A stretch of DNA of 41,556 nucleotides. Source: Chloroflexota bacterium. Its GTDB lineage: Bacteria > Chloroflexota > Anaerolineae > Anaerolineales > Anaerolineaceae. The notes under the pieces were generated by a model. That model was not told where the DNA came from, did no database searches, and saw nothing but the letters and a program-made list of their open reading frames with translations. A program made the position numbers and the translations under genes. The stretch is taken from the NCBI GenBank assembly GCA_029265085.1, contig JAJUJY010000021.1:1-41556 (forward strand), given 5' to 3'. How positions within the stretch are numbered: the first letter of the stretch is position 1; every line of letters begins with the position of its first letter. Of this stretch, positions 7,568 through 15,285 are shown piece after piece.

Positions 7568-9934
7568 TTAAAAACATTGATGTTCTGTGCGGGCAATGAT
7601 TTCTTCCTGCAAGGCGTCACTTAAATCACAGAAATAATCACTATACCCGGCCACACGCACAATTAAATCGCGGTACTGCTCTGGGTTTTGGCGCGCAGCC
7701 CGCAGGGTTGCTGCATCCACCACGTTAAATTGGATATGATGGCCGTCTAATTTAAAATAGGTGCGCACCAACGAAACCAAATTCGTCAAACCGGCATCGT
7801 CTTTGAGTAATTCCGGGGTCAATTTCTGATTGAGCAGCGTGCCGCCTGTACGGGCATGATCCATCTTCGCCACACTGCGCAGTACTGCTGTCGGGCCGTT
7901 GCGGTCAGCGCCCTGCACCGGTGAAACCCCTTCCGAAAGCGGCCTCCAGGCATGCCGGCCATCCGGTGTTGCCCCAGTAACTGAGCCAAAATAAACATGG
8001 ACAGTGGTTGGCAGCATATTGATGTGATAGGTGCCGCCCTTGGTATTTTTACGGCCATCCACCGCATCAAAATATGCATTAAATACCCGCACCATCAACT
8101 GGTCGGCAGCATCATCATCATTGCCGTATTTTGGTACTCGGTTTATCAGGTATTGGCGTAACGGTTCTTGCCCGGCAAAATCAGAGCGCAGCGCATCGAC
8201 TAACGCGCCCAGGGTGATTTTTCGATCCTCAAAGACCTGCTGCTTAATGGCTGTCAGCTCGTCTGTGATCGTACCAATCCCCACCCCCTGGATATACGAG
8301 GTGTTATAGCGTGCCCCACCGTCATGGTAATCCCTGCCATTGGCAATACAATCGTCAATCAACAATGATAAAAATGGACAGGGCAAATAAGCCGCATATA
8401 AACGTTCAATCACCTGGTTGCCGCGAATTTTGATATCCAGGAAATAGCGCATTTGCTGCTCAAATGCAGTAAATAATTCATCAAAAGATTGAAAGTCCGC
8501 GGGATTACCCGTTTGCAAACCAATTCGTTTTCCTGTGCGCGGGTCCACACCATTATAGAGCGCAAGCTCAAGCACCTTTGGCAGGTTGAAGTAACCGGTC
8601 AGGTTGTAATTTTCCTTGCCAAATGCGCCTACTTCCACACAACCGCTAGAACCACCCTGGCGCGCATCCGCAACCGTCTTCCCTTGACGCACCAACTCCT
8701 GGACAATCAAATCGGTGTTAAAAATAGACGGCTGTCCAAAGCCGGTTCGAATAATCTTTCCGGCGCGCTTAATAAAGCGGTCCGGGTTTTTCTTGCTGAC
8801 CTGGATGGATGCACTGGGCTGAAGCAGGCGCATATCTTCCACTACGTCCAGCAGCAAATAGGTCAATTCCGTAACCGCATCCGAACCATCGGCTTTGACG
8901 CCGCCTAAATTGATTTGGGCAAAATCGGTGTAAGTTCCGCTTTCCGCTGCGGTTACCCCCACTTTTGGGGGTGCAGGCTGGTTATTAAACTTGATCCAAA
9001 AACACTGCAGCAGTTCTTCCGCGCTCTCCCGGGTCAGGCTGCCATCGGCTACGCCCTGCGCATAAAACGGCCAAAGATGCTGGTCAAGATGCCCCGGGCA
9101 GAAAGAATCCCAGGTATTCAACTCGGTGGTAACGCCCACATGCACAAACCAGTAATACTGCAAGGCTTCCCAAAAATTGCGCGGGGCATGAGCCGGAACA
9201 TGGCTGCAAATTTCAGCAATCTGTTCCAATTCTTGTTTGCGTTGATGATCGCTTTCCAGGGCTGCCAGCTGACGAGCCTTTTCGGCATGCCGCTCTGCAT
9301 AAAGGATCAAAGCTGCGGCACAAATTGCCATTGCCTTCAATTCTTCCTGGCGGGCATATGCCCGCGGATCGTTCAGAAAATCCAGCCTGACCTGGCTGGC
9401 CTGGATTTCTCGCTGAAAATCCAACATCCCTTTGGAATAAATCTTGTCATCCAGAACCGTATGGCCAGGCGCGCGCTGCTCCATAAATTCGGTAAAAATA
9501 CCCGCTTCGTAGGCATCCTTCCATTCTTGGGTCATTTCAGCAAAAATCCGCTCACGCATGGTCTGGCCTTGCCAGTAGGGGATAATGGAATGCCGGTACA
9601 AATTACGAGTATCGGAGCTCACTTTGAACGGAATTTTTGGCCGGGCATCCAAAATATCCAGGTCTTCCACGGAATGGCAGCATAATTCCGGATAGGTTGG
9701 TGTAGCTTTCGGGCTGGGTCCTTTTTCCCCGACAATCAATTCCCCCGGATGAATTTCAACCGCTTTTTGCTCCAGCAGGTATTGGAAACACAGTGCACGT
9801 TTAACCGGCACCGATACCAATTCGTGATGCTGCTGGTAAAACTCGGTTACAAGCCGGGCCCGCTCCCCTGAAAGGCTTGGGATGGCATCCAGACTCTGTT
9901 GTCTTAACCGGCTAACACGTTCGCTGATTGGCAT
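7568..9934 (-). CDS. hypD: glycyl radical enzyme, trans-4-hydroxy-L-proline dehydratase (HypD) type
   Basis: HypD uses a glycyl radical to dehydrate trans-4-hydroxy-L-proline to pyrroline-5-carboxylate under anoxia. The protein has 788 residues, about the family length. Active-site Cys432 and Glu434 are in GSSGCVEVGAFGKE, and the radical Gly763 is in RVAGYSD near the C-terminus. Residues I recall as the substrate pocket of the Clostridioides difficile enzyme align at a constant offset of -2: F150, H158, D276, S332, D337, F338, C432, E434 and Y448. The TEFMEQRAPGHTV and DEIIGRTEQ-like (here EEIIARTEH) blocks also match. It starts three bases after the activase stop, and its GGAGGT ribosome binding site lies in the activase's last codons. 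No proC is adjacent, unlike many hypD loci. Another dehydratase specificity remains possible. Confidence 0.85.
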   Translation of the reverse strand: MPISERVSRLRQQSLDAIPSLSGERARLVTEFYQQHHELVSVPVKRALCFQYLLEQKAVEIHPGELIVGEKGPSPKATPTYPELCCHSVEDLDILDARPKIPFKVSSDTRNLYRHSIIPYWQGQTMRERIFAEMTQEWKDAYEAGIFTEFMEQRAPGHTVLDDKIYSKGMLDFQREIQASQVRLDFLNDPRAYARQEELKAMAICAAALILYAERHAEKARQLAALESDHQRKQELEQIAEICSHVPAHAPRNFWEALQYYWFVHVGVTTELNTWDSFCPGHLDQHLWPFYAQGVADGSLTRESAEELLQCFWIKFNNQPAPPKVGVTAAESGTYTDFAQINLGGVKADGSDAVTELTYLLLDVVEDMRLLQPSASIQVSKKNPDRFIKRAGKIIRTGFGQPSIFNTDLIVQELVRQGKTVADARQGGSSGCVEVGAFGKENYNLTGYFNLPKVLELALYNGVDPRTGKRIGLQTGNPADFQSFDELFTAFEQQMRYFLDIKIRGNQVIERLYAAYLPCPFLSLLIDDCIANGRDYHDGGARYNTSYIQGVGIGTITDELTAIKQQVFEDRKITLGALVDALRSDFAGQEPLRQYLINRVPKYGNDDDAADQLMVRVFNAYFDAVDGRKNTKGGTYHINMLPTTVHVYFGSVTGATPDGRHAWRPLSEGVSPVQGADRNGPTAVLRSVAKMDHARTGGTLLNQKLTPELLKDDAGLTNLVSLVRTYFKLDGHHIQFNVVDAATLRAARQNPEQYRDLIVRVAGYSDYFCDLSDALQEEIIARTEHQCF

Positions 9935-9937
9935 CGC

Positions 9938-10885
9938 TCAACCTCCAATTTTTGTTTCCAAACCATATTCGGTCAAAATCCGTTCCGCGGTTATGATCTG
10001 CTCTTCTTTAATCGCGGCATCTTCCGGCAGCCCATACCGCATGCCCATCCGCAGGTATTTAAGCCGGGCGGTGTCATGATATGGTAAAATATCTATGCGC
10101 AATATATTTGGCAAGGCACCGGCAAATTCACCAATCTGGTGGATATTTTCAACGCTATCGGTAAATCCAGGAATCAACGGAAAGCGCAGGATCACTGCAT
10201 GGCCTGCTTCAGCCAGTTTTTGTAAGTTCTCCAAGATCACCCGGTTTGAAACACCAGTGTATTTTCTGTGTTTCACCTCATCGATAATCTTTAAATCATA
10301 CAAGAACAAATCCACATTTTGGCGAAGATAATCCAGCACTTTCCAGGGAGCATATCCACAGGTATCTAATGCAGTATGAATTTCCTCCTGACGGCAAGCT
10401 TGCAGTACTTCCCTTAAGAAGTCCGCCTGGATTAACGGCTCTCCTCCTGAAAAGGTCACACCGCCGCTAGATTCATCATAAAATGTAACGTCCCGCCGAA
10501 TCAACTGCACCAACTCATCGGCTCCAAATCGTTTCCCTGCCAGTTCGCGTGCCTGTGAAGGACAGACCGCCGCGCAATCACCGCACTCCGTGCAATACTC
10601 GGTTTCGGTCACCAACATATCGCCCTGCCAAATAATTGCATTTTGAGTGCAGGCATCCTGACAGATACCGCAGCGAGTGCAGCGGTTTTCCCGAAACACA
10701 ACCTGGGGAGCAAATCGCTGACTTTCCGGATTATGGCACCACCAACAATTCAACGGGCAGCCTTTTAGAAAAACCGTTGTGCGAATACCGGGACCGTCAT
10801 GCACCGAATAACGCCGCACATCAAAAACTACGCCGCTGGCCGGTGCAGATTGATATCCATTGTTCTTTATTCCGATCAGGCTCAT
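9938..10885 (-). CDS. glycyl radical enzyme activase (radical SAM)
   Basis: Uses S-adenosylmethionine and a [4Fe-4S] cluster to install the radical on the neighbouring dehydratase. The radical SAM motif C-x3-C-x2-C is GCPLNCWWCHNP. A ferredoxin-like insert carries two CxxCxxC-type clusters (CTRCGICQDAC and CTECGDCAAVC), typical of PFL-type activases. The GGVTFSGGEPL block is present. The start was set at ATG 10885 (315 aa). ATG 10900 is an alternative, and the frame is open back to ATG 10969, but that codon lies inside the predicted -10 box and cannot be on the transcript. The gene is first in the operon with the dehydratase and divergent from the TetR gene. Confidence 0.9.
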   Translation of the reverse strand: MSLIGIKNNGYQSAPASGVVFDVRRYSVHDGPGIRTTVFLKGCPLNCWWCHNPESQRFAPQVVFRENRCTRCGICQDACTQNAIIWQGDMLVTETEYCTECGDCAAVCPSQARELAGKRFGADELVQLIRRDVTFYDESSGGVTFSGGEPLIQADFLREVLQACRQEEIHTALDTCGYAPWKVLDYLRQNVDLFLYDLKIIDEVKHRKYTGVSNRVILENLQKLAEAGHAVILRFPLIPGFTDSVENIHQIGEFAGALPNILRIDILPYHDTARLKYLRMGMRYGLPEDAAIKEEQIITAERILTEYGLETKIGG

Positions 10886-10967
10886 CTTTTTTCCATCCAT
10901 CGCAATAAATCTAACAGAGCCAACTCGATACGATTTTATTCGTGCCTTTTTGGGGAGTATAGGTCTC

Positions 10968-10996
10968 ATTCTACTTGTCCACGAACCGCCTGTCCA
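10968..10996 (-). promoter_or_regulatory. promoter of the activase-dehydratase operon
   Basis: On the minus strand, -35 TGGACA (10996-10991), 17-bp spacer, -10 TAGAAT (10973-10968). An inverted repeat CCGCCTG/CAGGCGG (10986-10992 and 11015-11021) overlaps the -35 region and may be an operator. Confidence 0.7.
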
Positions 10997-11041
10997 GTGA
11001 AGAATGTCTCAGACCAGGCGGATCAGAAATAATCAAATCCC

Positions 11042-11070
11042 TTGACAGGTGTTATACCGATCGGTACAAT
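11042..11070 (+). promoter_or_regulatory. autoregulated promoter of the TetR gene with palindromic operator
   Basis: Consensus -35 TTGACA (11042-11047), 17-bp spacer, -10 TACAAT (11065-11070). The perfect 12-bp palindrome TACCGATCGGTA (11055-11066) covers the spacer and -10, so bound repressor would block polymerase. Initiation would fall at or next to the ATG at 11078, implying a leaderless mRNA. Confidence 0.85.
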
Positions 11071-11077
11071 ACACCTT

Positions 11078-11644
11078 ATGGATAATAAAGCAGTATTGAT
11101 CGACTGCGCTTTAAGACTGTTCGCCGCCCGCGGTTATGACGCAGTGGGTGTGCAGGAAATCGTTGAAGAAGCCGGGATCACCAAACCAACTTTGTATCAC
11201 TACTTTGGCAGCAAGCGCGGACTGTTGGAAACGCTGCTCGCGCAGTATTTCAACCCATTGAATGCCCAGGTAAGAGAGGCAGCGGCTTATCATGGTGATT
11301 TGCCGCTCACATTAAAGCGCATCACGCAGACCTGCTTTGCTTATGCACGCAGGAATCCAACCTTCTACCGCTTGCAGCTTGCGCTCTGGTTTGCCCCCAA
11401 AGACAGCGAAGGCTGGCAGGTAGTCTCACGTTTCAACCAGGAACAATTTGAGATCGTTGAAAATCTGTTTTCCCTGGCCGTTAAAGACCACGGCAATATG
11501 CGCGGGCGGCAGCGCGCGTATGCCGCCACCTTTACCGGTATGATCCACACCTACATCGGACTGGCCTTAAACAGCTTGACCCAACTTGATGATACCCTGG
11601 TCGAGCAGGCTGTTCACCAATTCCAACACGGCATCTATTCCTAA
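11078..11644 (+). CDS. TetR family transcriptional regulator
   Basis: The protein has 188 residues. The N-terminal helix-turn-helix is typical of the family: ALRLFAARGYDAVGVQEIVEEAGITKPTLYHYFGSKRGLLETLL at about residues 8-50. The remaining helical part is the ligand-binding and dimerisation domain; its inducer is unknown. The ATG at 11078 was chosen because the upstream TTG frame would start inside the -35 box. The same palindrome occurs in its own promoter and 18 bases upstream of the amylase start, so it most likely represses itself and the amylase, with a possible third weaker target at 13150. It is co-directional with the amylase (49 bases apart) and divergent from the dehydratase operon. 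Confidence 0.92.
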   Translation: MDNKAVLIDCALRLFAARGYDAVGVQEIVEEAGITKPTLYHYFGSKRGLLETLLAQYFNPLNAQVREAAAYHGDLPLTLKRITQTCFAYARRNPTFYRLQLALWFAPKDSEGWQVVSRFNQEQFEIVENLFSLAVKDHGNMRGRQRAYAATFTGMIHTYIGLALNSLTQLDDTLVEQAVHQFQHGIYS

Positions 11645-11662
11645 ATTTTTTTACCTTTTTAT

Positions 11663-11678
11663 TGTACCGATCGGTACA
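11663..11678 (+). promoter_or_regulatory. second TetR operator, upstream of the amylase
   Basis: TGTACCGATCGGTACA is a perfect 16-bp palindrome containing the same 12-bp core as the operator at 11055-11066. It ends 2 bases before the AAGGAG ribosome binding site of the amylase. Confidence 0.85.
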
Positions 11679-11693
11679 CCAAGGAGAATCTCC

Positions 11694-13052
11694 ATGAACA
11701 ACCACTGGTCAAACGACGCAATTTTTTATCATCTCTACCCGCTTGGATTGTGCGGTGCGCCGCGCCAAAACGATTTTATTTCTCCCCCCACCCCTCGGTT
11801 GGAGGTCATCTACGGCTGGGTGGATCATATTGCAAATATGGGCTGCAACGCAGTTTATCTTGGACCGTTATTTGAATCCTCGTCTCACGGCTATGATACC
11901 GCCGATTTCTTCCATGTGGACCGCCGGCTGGGCACAGATCAAACATTGGCAGCCCTGGTCAGCGAATTTCACCGCCGAGGCATCCGCGTGGTATTGGATG
12001 GGGTCTTCAATCATGTTGGATGCAACTTTTGGGCCTTCCGGGATGTGCTGCAAAACGGACAAAACTCCCGCTTCTGCGGCTGGTTTTCCGGGTTACAGTT
12101 TGGCCGCTCAAACCATCACAACGATCCTTTTTGTTACGACACCTGGAACGGGCATGAAAGCCTGGTCAAACTGAATTTACAGCATCCGGAAGTACGCGAT
12201 CATTTACTGGAGGCGGTGCGGGTCTGGATGCAAGATTTTGGCATCGATGGGCTGCGGCTCGATGCTGCCGACAGCGTAGATTTCGAATTTCAGCGAACAC
12301 TGTCGGCTCACTGCCACTCGATTAACCCGGAATTCTGGTTGATGGGTGAGGTGGTCCACGGCGATTACCGCAACTGGGCTAATCCGCAAATCCTCCATGC
12401 GACCACCAATTATGAATGCTATAAGGGATTGTATTCCAGCCTGAACGAGAAAAACTATTTTGAGATTGCCTACGCTCTCAACCGGCAATCCGGAAACGGC
12501 GGCATCTACCGGGATCTCTCGTTATACACCTTTGCTGATAATCATGATGTGTCCCGAATTGCCAGCCTGATCCGCACCCCCAGCCTGCTCTACCCGCTGT
12601 ACGCGCTGCTTTTCACCATGCCGGGCACCCCGTCAATTTACTACGGCAGCGAGTTTGGCCTGCAAGGGATAAAAGACCAGACCGATTGGCCGCTGCGCCC
12701 CACCCTCGATCTTAGCCGCTTGGTTCAACAACCTCCCCAACCCGGGTTACGCGAGGCGATTCAACACCTTACGCATTTGCGCCGCGAACTGCCTGCCTTA
12801 CGCAAGGGCAGCTACCGCCAGATACATGTCAGCGGTGAACAATTCGCATTCTTGCGTGAAACGGACCAACAAACTATCCTGGTGGTATTGAATTCGGCCG
12901 ATTCGCCCATGCTACTGGATATCCCGATCTCAAGTTCTCCAGATAGTGAATGGGTAGATTGGCTCAATAACGGCGAACCATTCCGCTCCCAAAACAATAA
13001 AATCCAACTCAATCTTTACCCCAGCTGGGCGCGCATTTTGGTACGCAGATAA
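11694..13052 (+). CDS. GH13 alpha-amylase family glycoside hydrolase
   Basis: The protein has 452 residues from the ATG at 11694, with AAGGAG 7 bases upstream; the frame is open further back into the TetR gene but without support. GH13 regions are all present: DGVFNH (102-107), GLRLDAAD with nucleophile D190, GEV with acid/base E219, and FADNHD with transition-state D285. The C-terminus (about 385-452) is a small beta domain. No signal peptide is present, so it acts in the cytoplasm on imported or stored maltodextrins. It is short for the family and lacks an obvious N-terminal starch-binding domain. The exact specificity (alpha-amylase, maltodextrin glucosidase or cyclomaltodextrinase-like) cannot be told. 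The TetR palindrome at 11663 indicates ligand-controlled expression. Confidence 0.9.
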   Translation: MNNHWSNDAIFYHLYPLGLCGAPRQNDFISPPTPRLEVIYGWVDHIANMGCNAVYLGPLFESSSHGYDTADFFHVDRRLGTDQTLAALVSEFHRRGIRVVLDGVFNHVGCNFWAFRDVLQNGQNSRFCGWFSGLQFGRSNHHNDPFCYDTWNGHESLVKLNLQHPEVRDHLLEAVRVWMQDFGIDGLRLDAADSVDFEFQRTLSAHCHSINPEFWLMGEVVHGDYRNWANPQILHATTNYECYKGLYSSLNEKNYFEIAYALNRQSGNGGIYRDLSLYTFADNHDVSRIASLIRTPSLLYPLYALLFTMPGTPSIYYGSEFGLQGIKDQTDWPLRPTLDLSRLVQQPPQPGLREAIQHLTHLRRELPALRKGSYRQIHVSGEQFAFLRETDQQTILVVLNSADSPMLLDIPISSSPDSEWVDWLNNGEPFRSQNNKIQLNLYPSWARILVRR

Positions 13053-13081
13053 TCCCTACCAACGGTATCAATACAATCAGG

Positions 13082-13112
13082 CCAACCGAGGAAACCTCCC
13101 CGGTTGGTTTTA
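13082..13112 (+). terminator. intrinsic terminator of the amylase
   Basis: Outer stem CCAACCG (13082-13088) with CGGTTGG (13101-13107), an inner AGG/CCT hairpin, then TTTTATTT. It lies 30 bases past the amylase stop. Confidence 0.8.
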
Positions 13113-13149
13113 TTTCTAACCATATCCCCCGACAAATAAACCGGCAATA

Positions 13150-13160
13150 GACCGATCGGA
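13150..13160 (+). promoter_or_regulatory. possible third, degenerate TetR operator
   Basis: ACCGATCGG (13151-13159) reproduces the central bases of the TetR palindrome, but the outer positions are not symmetric. It lies 70 bases upstream of the gene at 13230. Confidence 0.35.
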
Positions 13161-13229
13161 TGATGGATCCACCACAGCAAATGAATAAACTATGCTTATC
13201 AACCAACGCGAACAGAGAAAGGCACAGGC

Positions 13230-13448
13230 ATGAAAACACAATGCTATCAAATCCTCCTGCAAGGGCACCTGGAAGACCATTGGTTTGAGTGGTTTGGCGG
13301 AGTAGAGGTCAAAAACCTGGAAAACGGACAGGCACTTCTGGAAGGAAATCTACCTGACCAGACTGCCTTGCATGGAATCTTGAACAAAATTCGCGATCTT
13401 AACCTGCCAATCATATCGGTTACAAAAATTTACCCGGAAGATAACTAA
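13230..13448 (+). CDS. small conserved hypothetical protein (72 aa)
   Basis: A soluble 72-residue protein with the pattern QGHLEDHWFEWFGG, then LPDQTALHGILNKIRDLNLPIISV. I associate this pattern with a widespread uncharacterised family of about 70 residues, often beside regulators or membrane proteins. It is 16 bases upstream of the CPBP protease gene and probably co-transcribed with it. No catalytic residues are evident. It may be a small ligand-binding or partner protein, but its function is unknown. Confidence 0.8.
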   Translation: MKTQCYQILLQGHLEDHWFEWFGGVEVKNLENGQALLEGNLPDQTALHGILNKIRDLNLPIISVTKIYPEDN

Positions 13449-13464
13449 TATAAGGAGTCAGATC

Positions 13465-14313
13465 ATGTCATCTATTCGTACTTTTATCAAAAACCATTCT
13501 TTAGCGGTTTATTTTATATTGTCCTTTGCCTGGTCTTGGGGTTGCTGGTCAAAACTGGTGCTCTTCGCCAGTCCGGATGCGCTGGCAAAAGGTCCGGATG
13601 CGGATTTTTTGGTACTGGCATTGACCGGTGGAATCGGCCCTAGCCTGGCAGGGTTCCTGGTCACCTGGCTCGGGGATGGACGAGATGGATTGAAAGCCTT
13701 ATTTACACGCTTCACGCTGCGGAATGTACGTCTGGGTTGGATTATTCTCTGCATCCTCCTCGTTCCGTTTCTAAGCCTTGCCGTGCTGGCTGCCAATGCA
13801 GCCTTTGGGCTGCCCAGCAACCTGGGCGACATTGCCTCCCGCCTGCCGCTGGCTTTGGCCTGGCCGCTCTTTTCCAGCCTGGGAGAAGAATTCGGTTGGC
13901 GCGGATTTGCCTTGAGCCGCATGAAGAACACGCGCAGTATGCTTCAATCCGCTTTGTTGCTCGGGTTGATCTGGGGTCTCTGGCACCTTCCGGCGGATTT
14001 CATCGGTCTACGCAGCCAGGGCTGGTGGTTCATTCCCAACTTTATTCTCACCGGCCCTATCCTGCTGACCGCGATGAATGTCATCATGAGCTGGGTGTAC
14101 CAGCAAAACAAAGAGAATGTCCTGTTGATGGTCATTATCCACTACACCATCACCTGCTCCGCCATCCTCTTCACCCCGCTGACCGCCACCCCGTTCGATT
14201 CACTCCTGTACAACCTGATTTCCTGCGGTGTATATTGGGTAGCGGCAGGATTGCTAATCCTGCGGGAGAGAGAATGGATGAAAAAGAAAGCAATGGCACT
14301 TAAATCCCAATAA
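13465..14313 (+). CDS. CPBP family intramembrane glutamic endopeptidase (CAAX protease-like)
   Basis: The protein has 282 residues with about eight hydrophobic segments. The family active-site motifs are present: EEFGWRG (EExxxR, about residue 140), WGLWHLP (the F/WxxxH motif, about 172) and a later HYT motif near 227. These act as an intramembrane metal-independent glutamate protease or, in bacteria, in membrane-protein processing and bacteriocin immunity. AAGGAG lies 7 bases before the ATG. It follows the 72-aa gene and is closed by the terminator at 14341. Substrate unknown. Confidence 0.88.
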   Translation: MSSIRTFIKNHSLAVYFILSFAWSWGCWSKLVLFASPDALAKGPDADFLVLALTGGIGPSLAGFLVTWLGDGRDGLKALFTRFTLRNVRLGWIILCILLVPFLSLAVLAANAAFGLPSNLGDIASRLPLALAWPLFSSLGEEFGWRGFALSRMKNTRSMLQSALLLGLIWGLWHLPADFIGLRSQGWWFIPNFILTGPILLTAMNVIMSWVYQQNKENVLLMVIIHYTITCSAILFTPLTATPFDSLLYNLISCGVYWVAAGLLILREREWMKKKAMALKSQ

Positions 14314-14340
14314 CACCCCAATTTACCGATCAAGACTGAA

Positions 14341-14380
14341 AAAATAAGGAAAATGATCTACGATCTTTTCCTTATTTTAA
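14341..14380 (+). terminator. terminator after the CPBP gene
   Basis: Perfect 13-bp arms AAAATAAGGAAAA (14341-14353) and TTTTCCTTATTTT (14366-14378), extended inward by GATC/GATC with one bulge, and flanked by T-rich sequence. Confidence 0.8.
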
Positions 14381-14389
14381 TTTTGCCTC

Positions 14390-14420
14390 TTGACATTAAC
14401 GTTACGTTATACTTTATGAT
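14390..14420 (+). promoter_or_regulatory. MerR-type promoter with 19-bp spacer and palindromic operator
   Basis: -35 TTGACA (14390-14395) and -10 TATGAT (14415-14420) are separated by 19 bp, the long spacer typical of MerR-activated promoters. The spacer holds the perfect palindrome TAACGT-T-ACGTTA (14397-14409). The gene for a MerR regulator starts 20 bases downstream, so this is an autoregulatory site. Confidence 0.85.
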
Positions 14421-14440
14421 CATGCACGAGGTGAAATGAC

Positions 14441-15199
14441 GTGTACACGGTAAAACAACTATCCAAATTAGCCGGTGTGAGCAATCGAACGCTGCACTAT
14501 TATGATGAAATCGGTTTGCTCACCCCTACGGTTGTGGCCAACAACGGCTACCGCTTCTATGATCAGGAAGCGCTGCTAAGGCTGCAGCAAATCTTGTTCT
14601 ACAAAGAACTGGATATTCCGCTGGAGAATATAAAAGACATCATCGACCGGTCCGGATTCAACCAATTGGAGGCCCTGCAAGCGCATCGCGAGGCGCTGCT
14701 TAAGCGAGTCCAACGGTTAAATCACCTCATCCAGACCATCGATAAAACAGTTCGGCATTTACAAGGAGATTACACCATGAAACAAGAAGAATACTTCGAG
14801 GGATTCAGCGAAGAACAACAAAAAGAATACGCCGAAGAAGCTCGCAAACGCTACGGGGATGAGGCGGTTAACGAATCAGAAGCGCGTTGGAATAGCTATT
14901 CCAAAGAACAGAAGAATGCAATTTTTGCAAAAGGGAAACTTGTGATGGAAGCCTTTGCAAACGCAATGAATCGCGAACCTTCCGATCCCGAAGTGCAAAA
15001 ACTGGCTTTGGAATGGCACCATCACATTGAAAACTTTTATGCCTGTTCCTACGAACGGCTGCGCGGATTAGGTGATCTGTATGTTGAGGACCCGGCCTTT
15101 ACAAAAAACATCGATCGTGGTCATCCAGGGCTGGCTGCCTTTATCCATAAGGCAATCGCTGTCTATTGCGAAGGGAAAACCGGCTTTTTGAAAGCATAA
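14441..15199 (+). CDS. MerR family regulator with TipAS drug-binding domain (TipAL-like)
   Basis: The protein has 252 residues. The N-terminal MerR winged helix (VKQLSKLAGVSNRTLHYYDEIGLL, residues 3-26, then NGYRFYD) is followed by a dimerisation coiled coil (about 75-110) and a C-terminal TipAS-type domain (about 113-252). In Streptomyces TipA that domain captures thiopeptides and other cyclic compounds and triggers activation. The start is GTG at 14441 with GAGGTG seven bases upstream. The 19-bp-spacer promoter in front indicates autoactivation. An internal AAGGAG and ATG at 14777 could give the free TipAS domain. The inducer is unknown, and a drug-efflux target is not visible nearby. Confidence 0.9.
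   Translation: MYTVKQLSKLAGVSNRTLHYYDEIGLLTPTVVANNGYRFYDQEALLRLQQILFYKELDIPLENIKDIIDRSGFNQLEALQAHREALLKRVQRLNHLIQTIDKTVRHLQGDYTMKQEEYFEGFSEEQQKEYAEEARKRYGDEAVNESEARWNSYSKEQKNAIFAKGKLVMEAFANAMNREPSDPEVQKLALEWHHHIENFYACSYERLRGLGDLYVEDPAFTKNIDRGHPGLAAFIHKAIAVYCEGKTGFLKA
14763..15199 (+). CDS. internal translation start giving a free TipAS-like domain (140 aa)
   Basis: AAGGAG at 14763-14768 lies 8 bases upstream of an in-frame ATG at 14777 (Met113). That ATG is exactly at the boundary between coiled coil and TipAS domain. The product from this ATG would have 140 residues. Streptomyces tipA makes both TipAL and a free TipAS of about 144 residues by the same device. The feature spans ribosome binding site to stop. 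The start signal is seen; use in vivo is inferred. Confidence 0.55.
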
Positions 15200-15246
15200 T
15201 GGCTGCTTTTCCGCGAATTTTTCGCCATTTTCGGCTAAAAAGATAT

Positions 15247-15285
15247 GTTCCCCCATTTTTTACGATGAAAATGGGGGAACAAGTT
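15247..15285. terminator. bidirectional terminator between MerR and kinase genes
   Basis: Perfect 13-bp arms at 15247-15259 and 15268-15280 with an 8-base loop. T-rich flanks lie on both strands, between two convergent genes. Confidence 0.85.

Noticed and set aside
8489..9685. Long plus-strand open frames opposite the dehydratase gene
   Set aside because: They lie wholly antisense to a strongly conserved coding region, with no ribosome binding sites; they are shadows.
6188..10996. Bacterial microcompartment (choline, propanediol or glycerol) locus around the glycyl radical enzyme
   Set aside because: No shell proteins, acylating aldehyde dehydrogenase or phosphotransacylase are present, and the enzyme's motifs fit HypD instead.
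11586..11693. Upstream extension of the amylase frame into the TetR gene
   Set aside because: The extension overlaps TetR coding sequence and the operator; the ATG at 11694 has a proper AAGGAG.
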